A DNA stretch of 64,000 nt from Gracilaria gracilis (GCA_030374805.1 JARGSG010000099.1:62001-126000), one strand, 5' to 3'. Shown: positions 10,520 through 21,959, numbered from the stretch's first letter. Program-made: numbers and translations. Notes: generated from the sequence alone by a model not told the origin.

Positions 10520-13039
10520 ATGAAGGTTGGAAAAATGTTTGGTTCTGGGGATGAGCTTCTCACCGCGTGTCTCGCCATCCGTGATCATTATGCGTCGACG
10601 ATGCGAGAGGAAGACGAACCTAGGAAAGTGGGACACAGCAAATTCGTTCAATATATCATCAAGAATCGCACTGTCCTAGACATTGCCAAGAAGTACTTCT
10701 CTATCCTTCTCGGACCCACTCACCCGTCATACAGCGACGATGATTGCAAGGCTGTGTGCGGGAAGGGTTCGTACCGTCAGCTGTATCTGTCGACGAAGTT
10801 GCTTGACATCGTGAACGGAGACAGAGACAGGCGTGTGAGGGATTTTTCAAATCCTAATACCAGAGTGGACTTTCAAGGAATACCGAAGAATGTGACGTTA
10901 ATCGAATTCTTCAAGTCCATGAGTATAGCTCCCAGGCGTGTCGGCCGGATAGTTCCCCCTTTCGGTACGAGCATCGCTACACATTTCCAAAGAGTTCTCT
11001 TTCTTTCTTTTATTCAAAAAGTATCTATGGAAAAGCGCCTTCGGGGCCATGAGAGGCGTAAGGGGGAGAAGAGATATTCCACCCCTTTTGGGAATGTTCA
11101 AATATCGCAGAATCTCCAAGCTCAGCGTGCGGGTTTTGGTGGGCAGCTGTTAAGAAAGGCCTGGGATTGTTTCTCCCAATTTCTGGGATTCCCTAGCGCG
11201 GAGGTCATAGTTCTCCCTTTTATACTGCTCGTGTACGATGACATGCAGTTTAAACCCATTGAAACGCGTTACGAGGAGTTCTTGCACAAGGAAAACGACC
11301 ATCGCTTGCTACCGAGCAACACGCAAACTTTTCGGGAAGACAAGGTCCAACCGTGGGCATGGAATCTTCCGGAGGACATTGATGTGGCCCTCCGAACGGT
11401 TACGAAGGAGTTCATTTCTGATCTTAACAAGGTTGTTGTGAACGAGCAGTTGTACACAATATCAGAACATGGACGATGGCCCGTTCTAAAGACGTTTCAC
11501 AGGGTTCCGTCAAGAGCGTTTGCTCAGAGAGTTGATTGTTTCTCTAACTCGCTTATGTCCTCCATCTTGGAGACAATAAGCCCTTTGAAAATCAAAGAAA
11601 CACTCATGGTCCCTGATATACCTCTCACGCCGATATCGAAACCGGAGCCTGCCATCGAAATTCATGACGATGACGATGAGCAGTTGGAAATGGGGAATCC
11701 TTCGGAGGCGAAACAAGGAGGGGATGGAGATGGCAGAAGTGGAATGGATGTAGTGGGGGAGAGTGGGAATGAAGATGTGGGTGAACAGTCGTCCGACGCT
11801 GACATACAGCCTCCTCCTGCCATTTCCTCGTTTGACGATAAAATGGCATTCCAACGTTGTGAACTGGGGATGGAGAAATACTTTCGAATTTATAATTGCG
11901 GGTTCGAGGATAGGGTGGAAACGGACGAGACTCTGCTAAACAACGGAGTCTTTCCATTGGGGAAAGTTCAACTGGTTCTTATGGACCCACCATACAATAT
12001 AAGGGCCGATAAGAACCGGGAGAACAGTTGGTACGATATGCTGAGCGCTGAGCATATGAAGAAGGCGGCAAAGCTTATATCAAGGCTGCTAAGTCCGGGG
12101 GGTCATTTCGTTATCTTCTGTGCATTGGAACAGGTGAACCAGTGGACGAGGGTGATTTCCCTTATTAGAGCAAAGGACGAGCAAGGGGTTCCGAGGCAAT
12201 CGTTTGTTGTGGACCAGGTCCCAATTCATTTTATACAGTCGCAAGGCAACCCCATGCGAAACCCGGGACGCAGCCCTATGAACATCGAATCTGGCCAAAA
12301 TATGGCCGAGATATGGCCGAAATGTGGCCGTTTAAGTCGAAATTTTGGGAGAACGTGTAACTAGTGAAAATAAGAATTTTTGTTAGCTTACACGTGTAAC
12401 ATTCGGCCATATTTCGGCCATATGAAGAAAAATGAGACTTGTTTGTCTTCGCTGGTTAAACGTTCTCACAAATTTTCGAGCTAAACGGCAACATTTCGGC
12501 CATATCTCGGCCATATTTCGGCCAGATTCGATGTTCATAGGGGCAGGTCCTGCTCCTTGTTCCCTGCCATGGAGTATGCAATACATGGTGTTCTAAGTGG
12601 CCCCGCTTATGCACAGCAGCATGCGATGGTGAACTATGAGAACTTCAACTACGTGCAATCGAGGTATCCAGGGTACCACAGTGTTATTGACCAGGTACCG
12701 CCCATGTCCAATGGGGAGACTCTTCAATGGTAAAGAAAGAAGGAGGGTGGGGGCTACATGTTGCAAAAAGTGAGGTCGGAACAAAAACCTCGCGCGTTGT
12801 TGAAGGAGCTGATCAGCAGATTTTCGCAGCCAGGTGATACAGTGGTGGACTTGTTCGCGGGAACTTTTTCGACTGCCATGGCATGCATGGAGCTACAACG
12901 TCATCGGAAGTTTATTGGTTGTGAGCTAGAACCTGACTGTTTTGCGCATGCTAGGCACGCGGCAATTGTTCAGTTCGCAATATGCATGGCGATAATGAGA
13001 CGGACATTCAAATTACGCAGCAGGTCCGAAACTCTGTGA
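10520..13039 (+). pseudogene. Beta-class DNA methyltransferase (DPPY type, probably N6-adenine)
   Basis: One frame (codons starting at positions 2 modulo 3) runs from ATG 10520 to a stop at 13037. An N-terminal ~400-residue region of unknown fold is followed by an acidic linker, then VLMDPPYNIRAD (catalytic motif IV, about 11970-12005) and SPGGHFVIFC. Further on come QKPRALLKELISRF, DTVVDLFAGTFSTAM (motif I, SAM binding, about 12838-12875) and KFIGCELEPDCF. Motif IV preceding motif I defines the permuted beta class common in bacteria and phages; DPPY favours adenine, whereas N4-cytosine enzymes usually have SPPY. The gene is interrupted by a 269-bp MITE (12274-12542) that brings a stop at 12362-12364, and by a TAA at 12731-12733. 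The next gene encodes a SET protein in the same direction. Confidence 0.75.
12274..12542. mobile_element. 269-bp foldback MITE inside the methyltransferase gene
   Basis: Termini CCCTATGAACATCGAATC are perfect inverted repeats that extend, imperfectly, to about 75 bp per arm with tandem ATGGCCGA-type motifs. A 4-bp target duplication GCAG lies at 12270-12273 and 12543-12546. Element plus one duplication is 273 bp, a multiple of three, so the host frame resumes exactly after it. No coding capacity. The superfamily cannot be assigned from the termini alone. Confidence 0.85.
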
Positions 13040-13158
13040 ATCGCGTGATGTACTTATTTCCCAAGTGGAACGCTCGTCCTTCACGATCATGGAAGGCTCC
13101 ATCCGGCTTCCCATAGCATCAGAAGTTCCCACCGTATATTGTGGACTTCCTGGCGTTG

Positions 13159-13854
13159 ATGTGGCGGGAGGAGGGCATGGCCATGATCGGCAGGCGCAAA
13201 GCGCTGCATGAGTGGCCGAAAACGTTGCAAGGGAAGATGGGTCTTCTGGATTGGACCGCGATGTTGGCACTGGAGGCCACTATGTGTGGTTGTCGCATTG
13301 GGAAGTCGTCGATTCGTCACCATTACGCAGGAGTGGGAGTGTTTACCACGCGCCTTTTCATGAAGAAGGAAGACATATGTTTCTTTTACGGAACTCTAGT
13401 GTACCATGACTTAACGAAGAGGAAGGAGGTACACAAAAAGAATGGGGAAGGGTTGTTGAGAGCCACCGCCGCACGTTTTCGAACTCATGCGATGGGGGTT
13501 AGTCTGCGAGGCAAGGTATTCTGGAAACTCCCGGAAAAGAGACGAGAAGTACCTACAATCCCTGCATGGATTTTCCCCGCTCCATTTTCGTTGGGTGGAA
13601 CAATTAACGACCCAAAATATATGGAAGGGGATAAAAATAGAGATGCAGTGGAGGATGGCTTGAAGCAGCGACGGACTGCCAATCTGGCGGTGATTCGAAC
13701 CCCAGGAACTTGGCGAACTCCACTTCAATTAAGAGAATACCGAATGCTTGCCGTCCGGGCACTTCGGGTTGTAGAAGTGGGAGAGGAGTTGTTTGCAGAT
13801 TATGGAATGGAGTACAAATGGGGTACGTCTTCGAATCCTATAGTAATCGAGTAG
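13159..13854 (+). CDS. SET-domain protein (putative lysine methyltransferase)
   Basis: The open frame runs from 13141; the first ATG is at 13159. The SET hallmarks are in order: AGVGVFTTRLFMKKEDICFF (the N-terminal GxG strand), GGTINDP..NLAVIRTPG in place of the usual NHSxxPN segment, and RALRVVEVGEELFADYG with the GEELxxDYG C-terminal motif. About 231 residues, nearly all catalytic core, with no visible pre- or post-SET cysteine cluster. The altered NHS motif raises doubt about activity. It starts about 100 bp after the methyltransferase stop, on the same strand, and could have been a fused C-terminal domain. This is the only long gene of the element with no internal break. Confidence 0.7.
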   Translation: MWREEGMAMIGRRKALHEWPKTLQGKMGLLDWTAMLALEATMCGCRIGKSSIRHHYAGVGVFTTRLFMKKEDICFFYGTLVYHDLTKRKEVHKKNGEGLLRATAARFRTHAMGVSLRGKVFWKLPEKRREVPTIPAWIFPAPFSLGGTINDPKYMEGDKNRDAVEDGLKQRRTANLAVIRTPGTWRTPLQLREYRMLAVRALRVVEVGEELFADYGMEYKWGTSSNPIVIE

Positions 13855-14345
13855 AGCTCAATTGATTTATGACTTATAGAACCGAAAGGTGTACCGCAGT
13901 ATGTGTAAAATCGAATTGTGTACATTTTATTACGCTTTCTCTCTAACTCTCGTGTTCCACAGGGGAGGACGAGAACTCCCCCAAGTGAGTGGGTGTCGTC
14001 ACTTTTATCATCCAGTGACGTGAACAAAAAATGGGGATAGGATTCGGGGGAGTGGGTTGAAGTTCAAGTACATAGAATAGAAGATACGGGGTACATGTGA
14101 TATCATGTGAAAGTGTAACAGTTTTTGGCAGTGAGGTTTCGTACAGGAAGAGAAATTTCCGTCCCAATTTTCAGAAAATGATTCCGAAAAGTACTAAAAC
14201 GGTGCGATATTTCTACCATACGTCGAGTGGAGGTGTGCGTTTCACGGGGGACCTGCGATCACGTCGAGCGGCGAACACGTCTTGCGGCGAGCGGCGACAA
14301 CATCTAGAGCGCACCGCCGGGCGCATCGTTGTCGTCCGATTCCAT
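13855..14345. other. Spacer without a supported gene
   Basis: A/T-richer than its neighbours; frames on both strands are short and lack recognisable motifs. It probably holds the 3' end of the SET gene and the promoter of the next gene. Confidence 0.4.
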
Positions 14346-17054
14346 ATGGGGAAACGTAAAACGAGAAGTGCGAATGCGAATGCGAATGCGGATGATGTAA
14401 GCGGGCGCGCGTCAAAAGGGCGAACGCGTGCAGAGGTGGTAGGTGGGGGTCGCGAGGATGGCTTGGGTAGTACTACGCGTGCGCCTCGAAGCGGCGATGT
14501 GGAAAATGGCGAGGGCGGTATTAGGCGTACTGCGCGCCCTCCTCGAAGCGTATTACGTGGGAAAGGTAGGAAGAACACGGGGAGACGTGATCGAGGCCGA
14601 CCTTTGGTGCAAACCGAGCGAACCGAGCGAACCGAGCGCACCGAGCAAATGGAGCTAACCCAGCTAACCGAGCGAACGGCAAGTGCTTTGGTAACACAAG
14701 CTACTCCACTTCCACATGAGATGGGAAATGGAGGAGGGGAAAGCAGGGGAGGGATGGGAGGAAGGCAGGGGGATGATGCGTGGGGCGGTAGAGATAGAGG
14801 TGGGTGGGGAAGGGGCGATGACTCCACGCAAGTTGTAGAAGAAGGCGAGTGTGGAGATGTCATAGAGAAGGGGAGGGAGTGTCGCAGTGGGGGGGAGAGA
14901 AGGACGACAGCAAGAAGTACTAGTGGGATAGTTAGCCGTAGTATTCGAAGGAAGGAGGGAGAGAGAGTGGCTGGGGTTGGCGTTCGGGAGGGGAGGGGTC
15001 GCGAAAGAGAAGTAGGAGGAGGCGTTCAGGAGGCGAGAAACGAGGGCATGGAGGCTGTGCTTGATGTTAGGAGAAATCGAATGGTGGGCAGAGAAAGAAC
15101 TGGTAGACCGCGACATACTGCGATGCGCGAGGAAGAGGAAGTGGGGGGTATGAGGCATATGAGGGAGCATGGAAACGCAGAGGGCAGTGGGAGGCGAATT
15201 GGGCGTGTGGGCGATAGAATGGGGAGCCACGCCAATGTGAAGAGGATGGAATGGCTCCGAGACAATTTGCCCGGGAGAGTTGTAGGACGTAGCAGTGGTG
15301 GATCAGTGATTGAGAATGTGAGAGACAATATACCAGTGGATGGGAGGGTATTCGAAGGAGAAGATGTCTATGTCGGAAACCGGCATAGAACTGGAGGGAA
15401 CTTGGTGGAAACCGCGGTACGAACGCCTGAAGGAATACGTGTGAGGCATACTGCCGTTCGGATTGAGGGCGATGTGCATGAAGCAGGAGTCGGCGATTCT
15501 GGGGATCGTGGAGAGAGAAACAAAGCAAGGGAATTGGGAACTGCAGGAATAGCAGAGGCGATGAAGAGAACTTACGTGTGATGCCAAGGTCTGCACTGGT
15601 TGAGAGGGTGAATTCGTTGAAAGGGAAGCTGGGAAATATGAAGGAGGATCACTATACCATGATGGTGAGTTTGAAGCTCACGCAGAAAGAATTGGAACGG
15701 GTGAGGGAGGAGATGAAGCAGCAAAATGTGTTGATTGAAATTTTAAGGGAGACTGTGAAGGGTAGGAAGCGAAGGGGGTGTGAAAAGGAAGTGAATGGGC
15801 GTCAAAAACATGAAACAGAGGTGCCAGAATGTTTTTGTGGATTTGAAAGGGCTGTATATGATAAGAATCTCCACTATGCGAAGTTGGAGGCGTCAGACTC
15901 TGTTTTGAAACGGAGAACGTTGGTAGGAGCTGGAAGAACAGGAGTGAGACGGTGGGAGAAAGTAGGTAGGGCAGCATATTTGTAGTTGGGGAGAAGGAGA
16001 TGGTACCTCGGTGCCCGTATCAAGTGGCATATGAGATGAGGAAGTATACGCCATCAACGGAGGGAGGAAGTAATGTGCTGTTGAAGTATGTGGTGGAGAC
16101 GGAAATGATGGGAGCTACTTGGGAGACGATGCGAGAAGCGGGAAGGAAACAGGAGTGTGTGGATGATGTGGGTGCGGACAAGTGTCTGAGGCAGCGGATG
16201 AAGCAGACATTAAGCGATGTGATTGGGGTGCGGAAGCGGGTGGCTCGCGACAAGTTATTCTCCATCCTTGGATATGATTGGATTGCGAAACGTGCGAAAC
16301 CTACTGAGGGACTGAGCTATGGGAAGAGCTAAAGAAGCAGATGGGGGAGGCGCACGAGAAGCTGATGGGAAGGGAGGAGGGCGGGGGGAATGAGGTGTGT
16401 GCGTGGAGAACGAGCCGGTTCGAAGACCTTGCGTATTCCGGGTCTCGTGCGGTTGGGCCACCATGGGAGGTTGATGATGAAGATATGTACTTCAAGAAAG
16501 GGATGGCGGTGGCAGTGTTGGAGGATTATATGGGACATGCAGAGGAGAGGCAAAGTAACGGTGAGCGGCAGTACGTGGATGGGACCGTGATGCACCTTGC
16601 GAGACTTAACGTCTCCATTGCCTGTGTGGTGAAAACCATGAACGAGGTTGTGAGAGGTGGAGGGCAAAGATAGCTTTTGTTCTCTACTTTGTATGGGAAT
16701 TATCTACCTCAGGCTGTTGAAGGAATACTGGGGGTAGTCTGGCAATCGCTACAGGAGGAGCATGCCGAGGAGTTTGGGAACGATGGGTTTGTGGATGGAG
16801 ATCCGAGGTGTGTGTCGCGAAACTCTGAGAGAACTGCGACAGTTGGGCTGTGGGTACCATCGAGGGAGAAGATATACCTAGCTGTGAGGGAGGACTATTT
16901 TATGGCAAAACTAACACGGAGACTAGGTGCAGTTCCTGATTGTTACATAGCAACCTGTCGACCGAAGGACGCGAGTTTCGGGCGGTTGGTGGCACACCAG
17001 GCGGAACGCAGGGAAGGGACAGGGGTTGATGGTAGGGAAGAGGCGAACTACTAA
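14346..17054 (+). pseudogene. Arg/Gly-rich then coiled-coil protein of the large element
   Basis: The ATG at 14346 opens a frame of about 410 residues that is strongly basic and low in complexity, with ANANANAD and TERTERTE repeats, ending at TGA 15579-15581. A second frame begins at an overlapping ATG (TGATG, 15581) with a coiled-coil (LKLTQKELERVREEMKQQN) and a CFCGFE motif. Two further frames follow, 16000-16332 and 16341-17054, the last with a TAG at 16671-16673 and then GNYLPQAVEGILGVVW and DCYIATCRPKD. Read together they suggest one protein of about 850 residues broken by frame changes, though the TGATG overlap could be a real reinitiation site. I do not recognise the family. Confidence 0.45.
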
Positions 17055-17184
17055 GGGTAGGGTGAGGTGCAGTGGGGGGGGGGGAAGGGGTGGAGGTATG
17101 TGTGGGATGGGAAGAGATGCTTCTTGTTTCTCATGTCATGCGTATCTTCACTCCTTCCAATTGAAACGAAGCGGGTTTGAATAT

Positions 17185-20100
17185 TTATGAAGCTGAAGCT
17201 AACAGGGAATAGAGGCTACGTGTCGGTTGGTGAACAAGGCTTGACGGTGGGGTCTCGATAGAACCGATTGAGATAGAATCGGTGTAAGCGCCAGTGTAGA
17301 CGAGAAGTGAAGGGAGGAGCGGGGTAGTTCTGGCGGAGAACATGAACGGAGCCAAGGATGGAGGAAGAGAGGATGAGTCCATACCAAGGGGAAACGTTAT
17401 CGGAAGTGGAGTGGGTAGAGATGGGAACTGGGTGGATGGTGTGGTTATGTTTGTCGTCTGTTGCCCATCGGAGGCAAACGCAGTTGAGGGTGAGATCGAC
17501 GTCGTCGCTGGGTGGGATGAGTTCCATGAACTAGACGAAGGCGAACTTCTTTGGAAAAGAAGTTGAAGAAGGAAGCGCGAAACGAAGAAAGGAGATAAGT
17601 TTGCAGACCCAGACGATGGATGTGGAGGAAGGGAGGTGGAGCTGGCGACGAAAATGTGGGAGAGCATTGGGGACTTGGATGGACCGAAGGAGGGGGTGGC
17701 AAAAATTCGTTGGATGAGAGGGACTGGAGGATCCTGGGGCGCGAGCCCGTTCCGCTCTTCAATGTAGTTGTCTAGTGTTGGCATGTAACCGCCGACGACG
17801 TAAGCGGAGTTGATTATGGTGAGTCGAGCCTGACGTAGGGCGGGGGAGTTGTCAGTGAGCTGTAGGACTTCGAGAGGGAGAGTGATGAAGAATAGAAGGA
17901 CGTCTCTTCCGAATTGTGCAAGAATGGATAGGGTATCGGGGGGGAAGAGGTCTTGAAGAGATTTGTGAGGGAGGTGAGGATTGGAGCGAATGAATTTGTG
18001 GGCAGTGATTAGGTCAGCGAAGGAGATGTGTTTGCCATCACGGACGAAACCGGGTTCTCGGGATTGGAGAACGGAAGCGAGGCCAGGGGAGGAGAAGGTG
18101 ATGGAAGGGTTTGTGGAGACGGGATTCCAGTCCTTGATGGCGTTGGAGCGGTGGGTAGCACGAATGGTTCCTTGATGTGCGTTGGACCTGCGCTTTGAGG
18201 TTTTGGAGTAGTGGGACTTGAAGAGGGTGTGGGCGTGCTCGAATATGCCAGCATCATTGAAGTGGAGGCCTCCGAAGCGGCGAATGTCCTCGAAAATGGG
18301 TCGAGGAGGTGGAACTTGAGGGTTCCGAGGCTGGAAGTGTGGTGGGGGCCGAGGACGAGTACGGCTGTGCGCTTGAAGGAGTGGATTTGGTTATGGAGGT
18401 CGGTGAGGCGGGCGTCGGTCTATTCGGTGAAGGTGTTGTATCGCATGGAGTCGAGGAGGAGGTCTGAGTACTTGGAGAAGACGGAAGTGATGGGAGCTGA
18501 ATCGACTTCGTCACAGCATCGGTCGAAGAAGGCGCCGATGAAGGGGAAGACCATGTCGAGTGCGCGGTAGTCTTTTGCTTCGAGCATACCACGCAAGCCG
18601 TCGGTAGTGAAGAAACCGTGGAGGGTTTGACCATTTTCGGAAGTGGAGAAGTCGATGTGGAGTCCATTTGCGAGGGAGTGCTTTTCGATGGCGGAGAGGA
18701 TGGTGTTTGAATGTTGGAGGATGGAAGTGCGGACGGAGTTGAAGGGGCGACGGGACTTGGAGGAACGGGGGGTGGTGAAGAGTGCTTCTGAGCGGAGTCT
18801 CTCGATGGCGGCGAGCTTGATGAGCTTGGAGACGCCGAGGTGGAAGTTGTGGAGTGGTTCGAAGGTGAAGATGTTGTAAAGGGAGAGGACTGAGGTGGTG
18901 TTGAGAAGAGAGTATGATTCGAAGAGGGAGGAGTACTTTGCGAGGGAGAGGGAGTGGAGGGCTTCAAGGGCTTCTTCATTTGTGTTGTGTGAGATTCCGG
19001 GCTTACGAGCAAGGAGAGCGTCTTGTGATTGTTGGAGGACAGTGGAGTGTGATTTGCGTGCGGCGAGGGTCTGGTGCTGAGTTCGGAGGGAAGGGGATTG
19101 AATGTGTAAAGCAAAGTCTGTGCGGGAGACGGTGCATCTATGACAAGGGTGTTGGGGCGGGTTCCTTGGGAGATGGCGAGGATGTCTTTTGCTTCAGGGA
19201 TGTCGGCGCAGTAACTGGCGATGATTGGGTGACAGTGGCGGAGAACGCCATGGACGTCACGGAAGGGGAAGCCGTTGAGACCGGAGGAGAGGAGGGGGCC
19301 GAGGAGGTTGGAGATGGCGAGCTGAATGAGTTCCATTTTGGTGTGGCGGGGGATGTGAGAGGAGATTTGAGGGATGGAGTCGTGGTCTTGGGAGAGGTTG
19401 GTTGGGAGGAAGGAGGTTGGAAAGTATCCGAGAAGGTTGAGGTGTTTGGTGATGCACTTGCGACGGAAGGCATCGGAGAAGTTGAGAAGGGTGATGTGCA
19501 GGGGGTAGGAGGTAATGGGAGAGAATTTGAGGGAGGTGGAGGACTTGTCGGAGTAGATTTGGACCAAGCCAATGAAAGAGTCGATACCGGTGGAGTCGGG
19601 GGTGTGCCAGATGCAGGAGTCGTTGGAGGAGTGCATGATTGCGGCCTTGAGGGCGGGGACTGCATCGTTTCCGATGGTGGAGGCCATGGGGTGGGCGAAA
19701 GTGGGAGAGCCGGAAGGTGTTGTGTGGGAGACGGGGTGGAAGAAGGTGTTGTGGAAGTGTGCGAGGGCGACTTGTTGTTTGAGAACCTGGATGGGGTTCT
19801 TTCAGAAGATGGTGGTGGAGAAAAGCTGCTGTGGGTCTGAGAGGGTGGCGGGAGCGAAGCCGATGTTGCTGAATCGGTGTTGGAAGAGGTCTCTTTGAAG
19901 TTTGAGACACTGGGAGGCGGAGGAGATGGCGTTATGGAAGGCGGATTTGGAGAAGGCGGGGTCGTGGAGGAGGGAGATGAGTTCGTCAGCCTTCCGGAGG
20001 CCGAGGGAGGAGGCGATGGAAGAGATGTGGAGGACCATGCGTTCGAGGTGGGGGTTGTTGAGGAGGGAGAAGGAAGGGGGAGGAGGGGGAGGTGTATTGA

Positions 20101-20275
20101 GGTGGGGGGTGGACTTGTGACGCTTGATGCGTGGGGGGAAGTGGGGGAGGCCTCCGCTTGGGGAGAGGAAACGCTTGTTTGGGTTGAGGCGATAGGGGCA
20201 TCTCCTCTGGTGCCTTTGGATGGCGGGGATGGTGCGGGCGAAGAAGGAGCAGCCTTCAAAGCAGCAGTTGGGCAT
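17185..20275 (-). pseudogene. KDZ/Plavaka-like transposase, broken
   Basis: It starts at the ATG complement 20273-20275 with a zinc-finger-like segment (CCFEGCSFFARTIPAIQRHQ). The core reads VQIYSDKSSTSLKF, SYPLHITLLNFS, RRKCI..LNLLGYFPTSF, SYCADIPEAKDILAI, then after a frame change FEPLHNFHLGVSKL and further helical blocks down to VVGGYMPTLDNYIEE (about 17780). The IYSDK..PL.ITL...RRK..LLGY pattern followed by a PEA block and an LH..HLGV motif matches KDZ/Plavaka-group transposases. Breaks: TGA 19802-19804 (Trp expected), a frame change near 19075, TAG 18420-18422, and frame changes near 18000-17790. About 1,000 residues in all, a usual size for the group. It is transcribed towards the interior of the element. 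Confidence 0.62.
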
Positions 20276-20794
20276 GGCGGGGAAGGTTGGGGGGGTGTTG
20301 GAGAGGATTGGGGGTACGTAGCGGAGAGCGTAATATGGCGCACGGACGGTGGGACAGAGTGGTGGGGATGATTGCACGTGATTCGAAGGCGTTTCATATA
20401 TTTAGTAGACGAATACCTGTTGTGAAAGGTGTTGACTAGTGAACCGATCTCCTCAAACTCAAAAGGTATTTGATCTATATATATACTCCTATTCCTATTC
20501 GATAAGCAGCTATTTAAGTTTCTATCTAAGTGTCTATCTCGCTATTAGCCGCCGTTTACATGAACGTAGGTGACACTAACACACTTACATTGTGCTGCGA
20601 AACTACCATAAACGAAAGAAGTATGCTAGTTTCCCTTCCATCCAAACTAGCAAAGATGGAAACAATTTGGAATAATTCTTTCGAAAAAAAAAGCACAAGT
20701 GGAAAGGTGGAAATATTTTCGGAAATTAAAACTTCCAAATTTGGATAAATTCACCGGTTTTTCGTTCGTTTTAATTCGGTCATTTTTGACCGCC
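20276..20794. other. Right subterminal region of the large element
   Basis: No gene. It contains TATATATA at about 20477-20485 and AACTAGC/GCTAGTT motifs at about 20624-20632 and 20644-20650 that mirror the left end. Confidence 0.5.
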
Positions 20795-20823
20795 AAACTA
20801 GCATTCCGATAACACCGACGTTA
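20795..20823 (-). repeat. Right terminal inverted repeat of the 19.2-kb element
   Basis: AAACTAGC..CCGACGTTA, the reverse complement of 1663-1691 with one mismatch. Confidence 0.85.
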
Positions 20824-21899
20824 GGAACGGCAGATCACGGCTCAAACCCAAGCTGCCACCAGCATTCTCGGGCAAAGAACAGGAGAGGAATTGGCCAACG
20901 ATGCTATCCACATCTTCGTACTCCAATCCAAAAACACAGTAGGTAAGATAGGTGCGTCTTCCAACCGCAGAAAAAGACTTCGTTCTTGCATTTTTGTAGC
21001 AAAAGTAAATGAAAGGGAGTTCCCCATTGTTTCCAGAAACTTCGTAAATAGAGAGCCTTCGTCCAGCAACTCTTGTTTTACCTCCACACGGAAGCCAGTT
21101 TTTCCCCGGCCCGGAAAGCCAGAGGCGCCAAGCTGGGCACTACAACTGATATTGGGGTAGGAAATTCCTCAATGGGACGAAACGCCTTCTAAGTGAAACG
21201 AACGGCAATTCTCTCCCAGATATATTCTTGACGGATTCCAGCATCCTGCATAAATGTTTCTCTTAGTTTGTTCGTCGTCAAAAATTAACAAAAGCAGACG
21301 AGCAAACTCGTCCTCGGAGAAGTCTGGAGTAGGGGTTTGTGTCGTCGCTTTTTGCCACGTATGTGGCTACCGTATCTTTGACTGCAGTATGCTCATCAAC
21401 TTCTTCATTACCCGCGAGGAAGAGCTCTTTCTGAAACAATGTACGTTCCGTCTCGCTGGAAAGGTTGGAAAGGAGCCTGGATGTCGTAGATACCATTCGC
21501 ATATATAACTCTTTTTTAATTTGCAGATGATTCTTGAAAACGTCCTCTCCCAGACTCGATAGAAGAGAGTACGGAAGAATGTTTCGTTCCAATTCTGTTC
21601 GGACATATAACATGGCTTGGGCACGGCAAACATCTTTAGAGCCCGTCGCTGGACGTCTCATTGCCTTCAAGAGTACGTGTAATTCTTTCTCACTGCAAGA
21701 GCAAAAGAAACCCCACGCACAGTTTAGTTCTTTTTTTACAGATGCTAAGTTCAACTTTTGGAACCAATTTTTTCGAGGGGTGTTGTTTTCTGCAATGAAG
21801 GTGTTTTTTTCACACGTTGGTGAAGCGATTTGATCAAAACGCGTAATGAAGTTTTGCCCAATTTGGTCGGCTTCTTCCATTTCTTCTTCAGAGTTCATG
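20824..21899 (-). pseudogene. Unknown gene family, copy A (possible Harbinger second ORF), truncated
   Basis: The minus-strand start MNSEEEMEEAD is at 21897-21899. The main block 21899-21278 reads WFQKLNLASVKKELNCAWGF, LLKAMRRPATGSKD and ELERNILPYSLLSSL. The C-terminal block, in another frame, gives VSGNNGELPFIYFCYKNART and QFLSCSLPENAGGSLG. Each block aligns to copy B at 37979-39542, so this is one family with frame changes. The C-terminus is cut exactly at the inverted repeat at 20823. I do not recognise a known domain. Copy B lies opposite a Harbinger transposase, so a Myb/SANT-like accessory protein is one possibility. Confidence 0.5.
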
Positions 21900-21959
21900 A
21901 CGAGTAGTATGTGCACGACAATGATGCCGGAGAGATGACGGAGTTGTGTAACAAACACA

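Larger units (their letters stand above)
1663..20823. mobile_element. ~19.2-kb KDZ/Plavaka-like DNA transposon with epigenetic-enzyme cargo
   Basis: Bounded by inverted repeats at 1663-1691 and 20795-20823 (28 of 29 bases identical) with further GCTAGTT/AACTAGC motifs just inside both ends, as expected for transposase-binding sites. Gene order from left: coiled-coil gene (-), ketopantoate-reductase-like (+), ParB/2OG-dioxygenase (-), palindromic intergenic array, DNA methyltransferase (+), SET protein (+), charged/coiled-coil gene (+), transposase (-). The transposase resembles the KDZ/Plavaka group. No clear 8-9 bp target duplication is present, only TA (or an imperfect TTAA/TTAG). The left flank is ECM29 and the right flank an unrelated gene family, so the ends do not rejoin one target. 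Every long gene inside is broken. Confidence 0.72.

Noticed and set aside
18254..20397. Very long Ser/Pro/Thr-rich minus-strand frames and their plus-strand complements
   Set aside because: Off-frame readings of the transposase; only the frame with IYSDK, FEPLHNFHLGV and YMPTLDNYIEE is protein-like.
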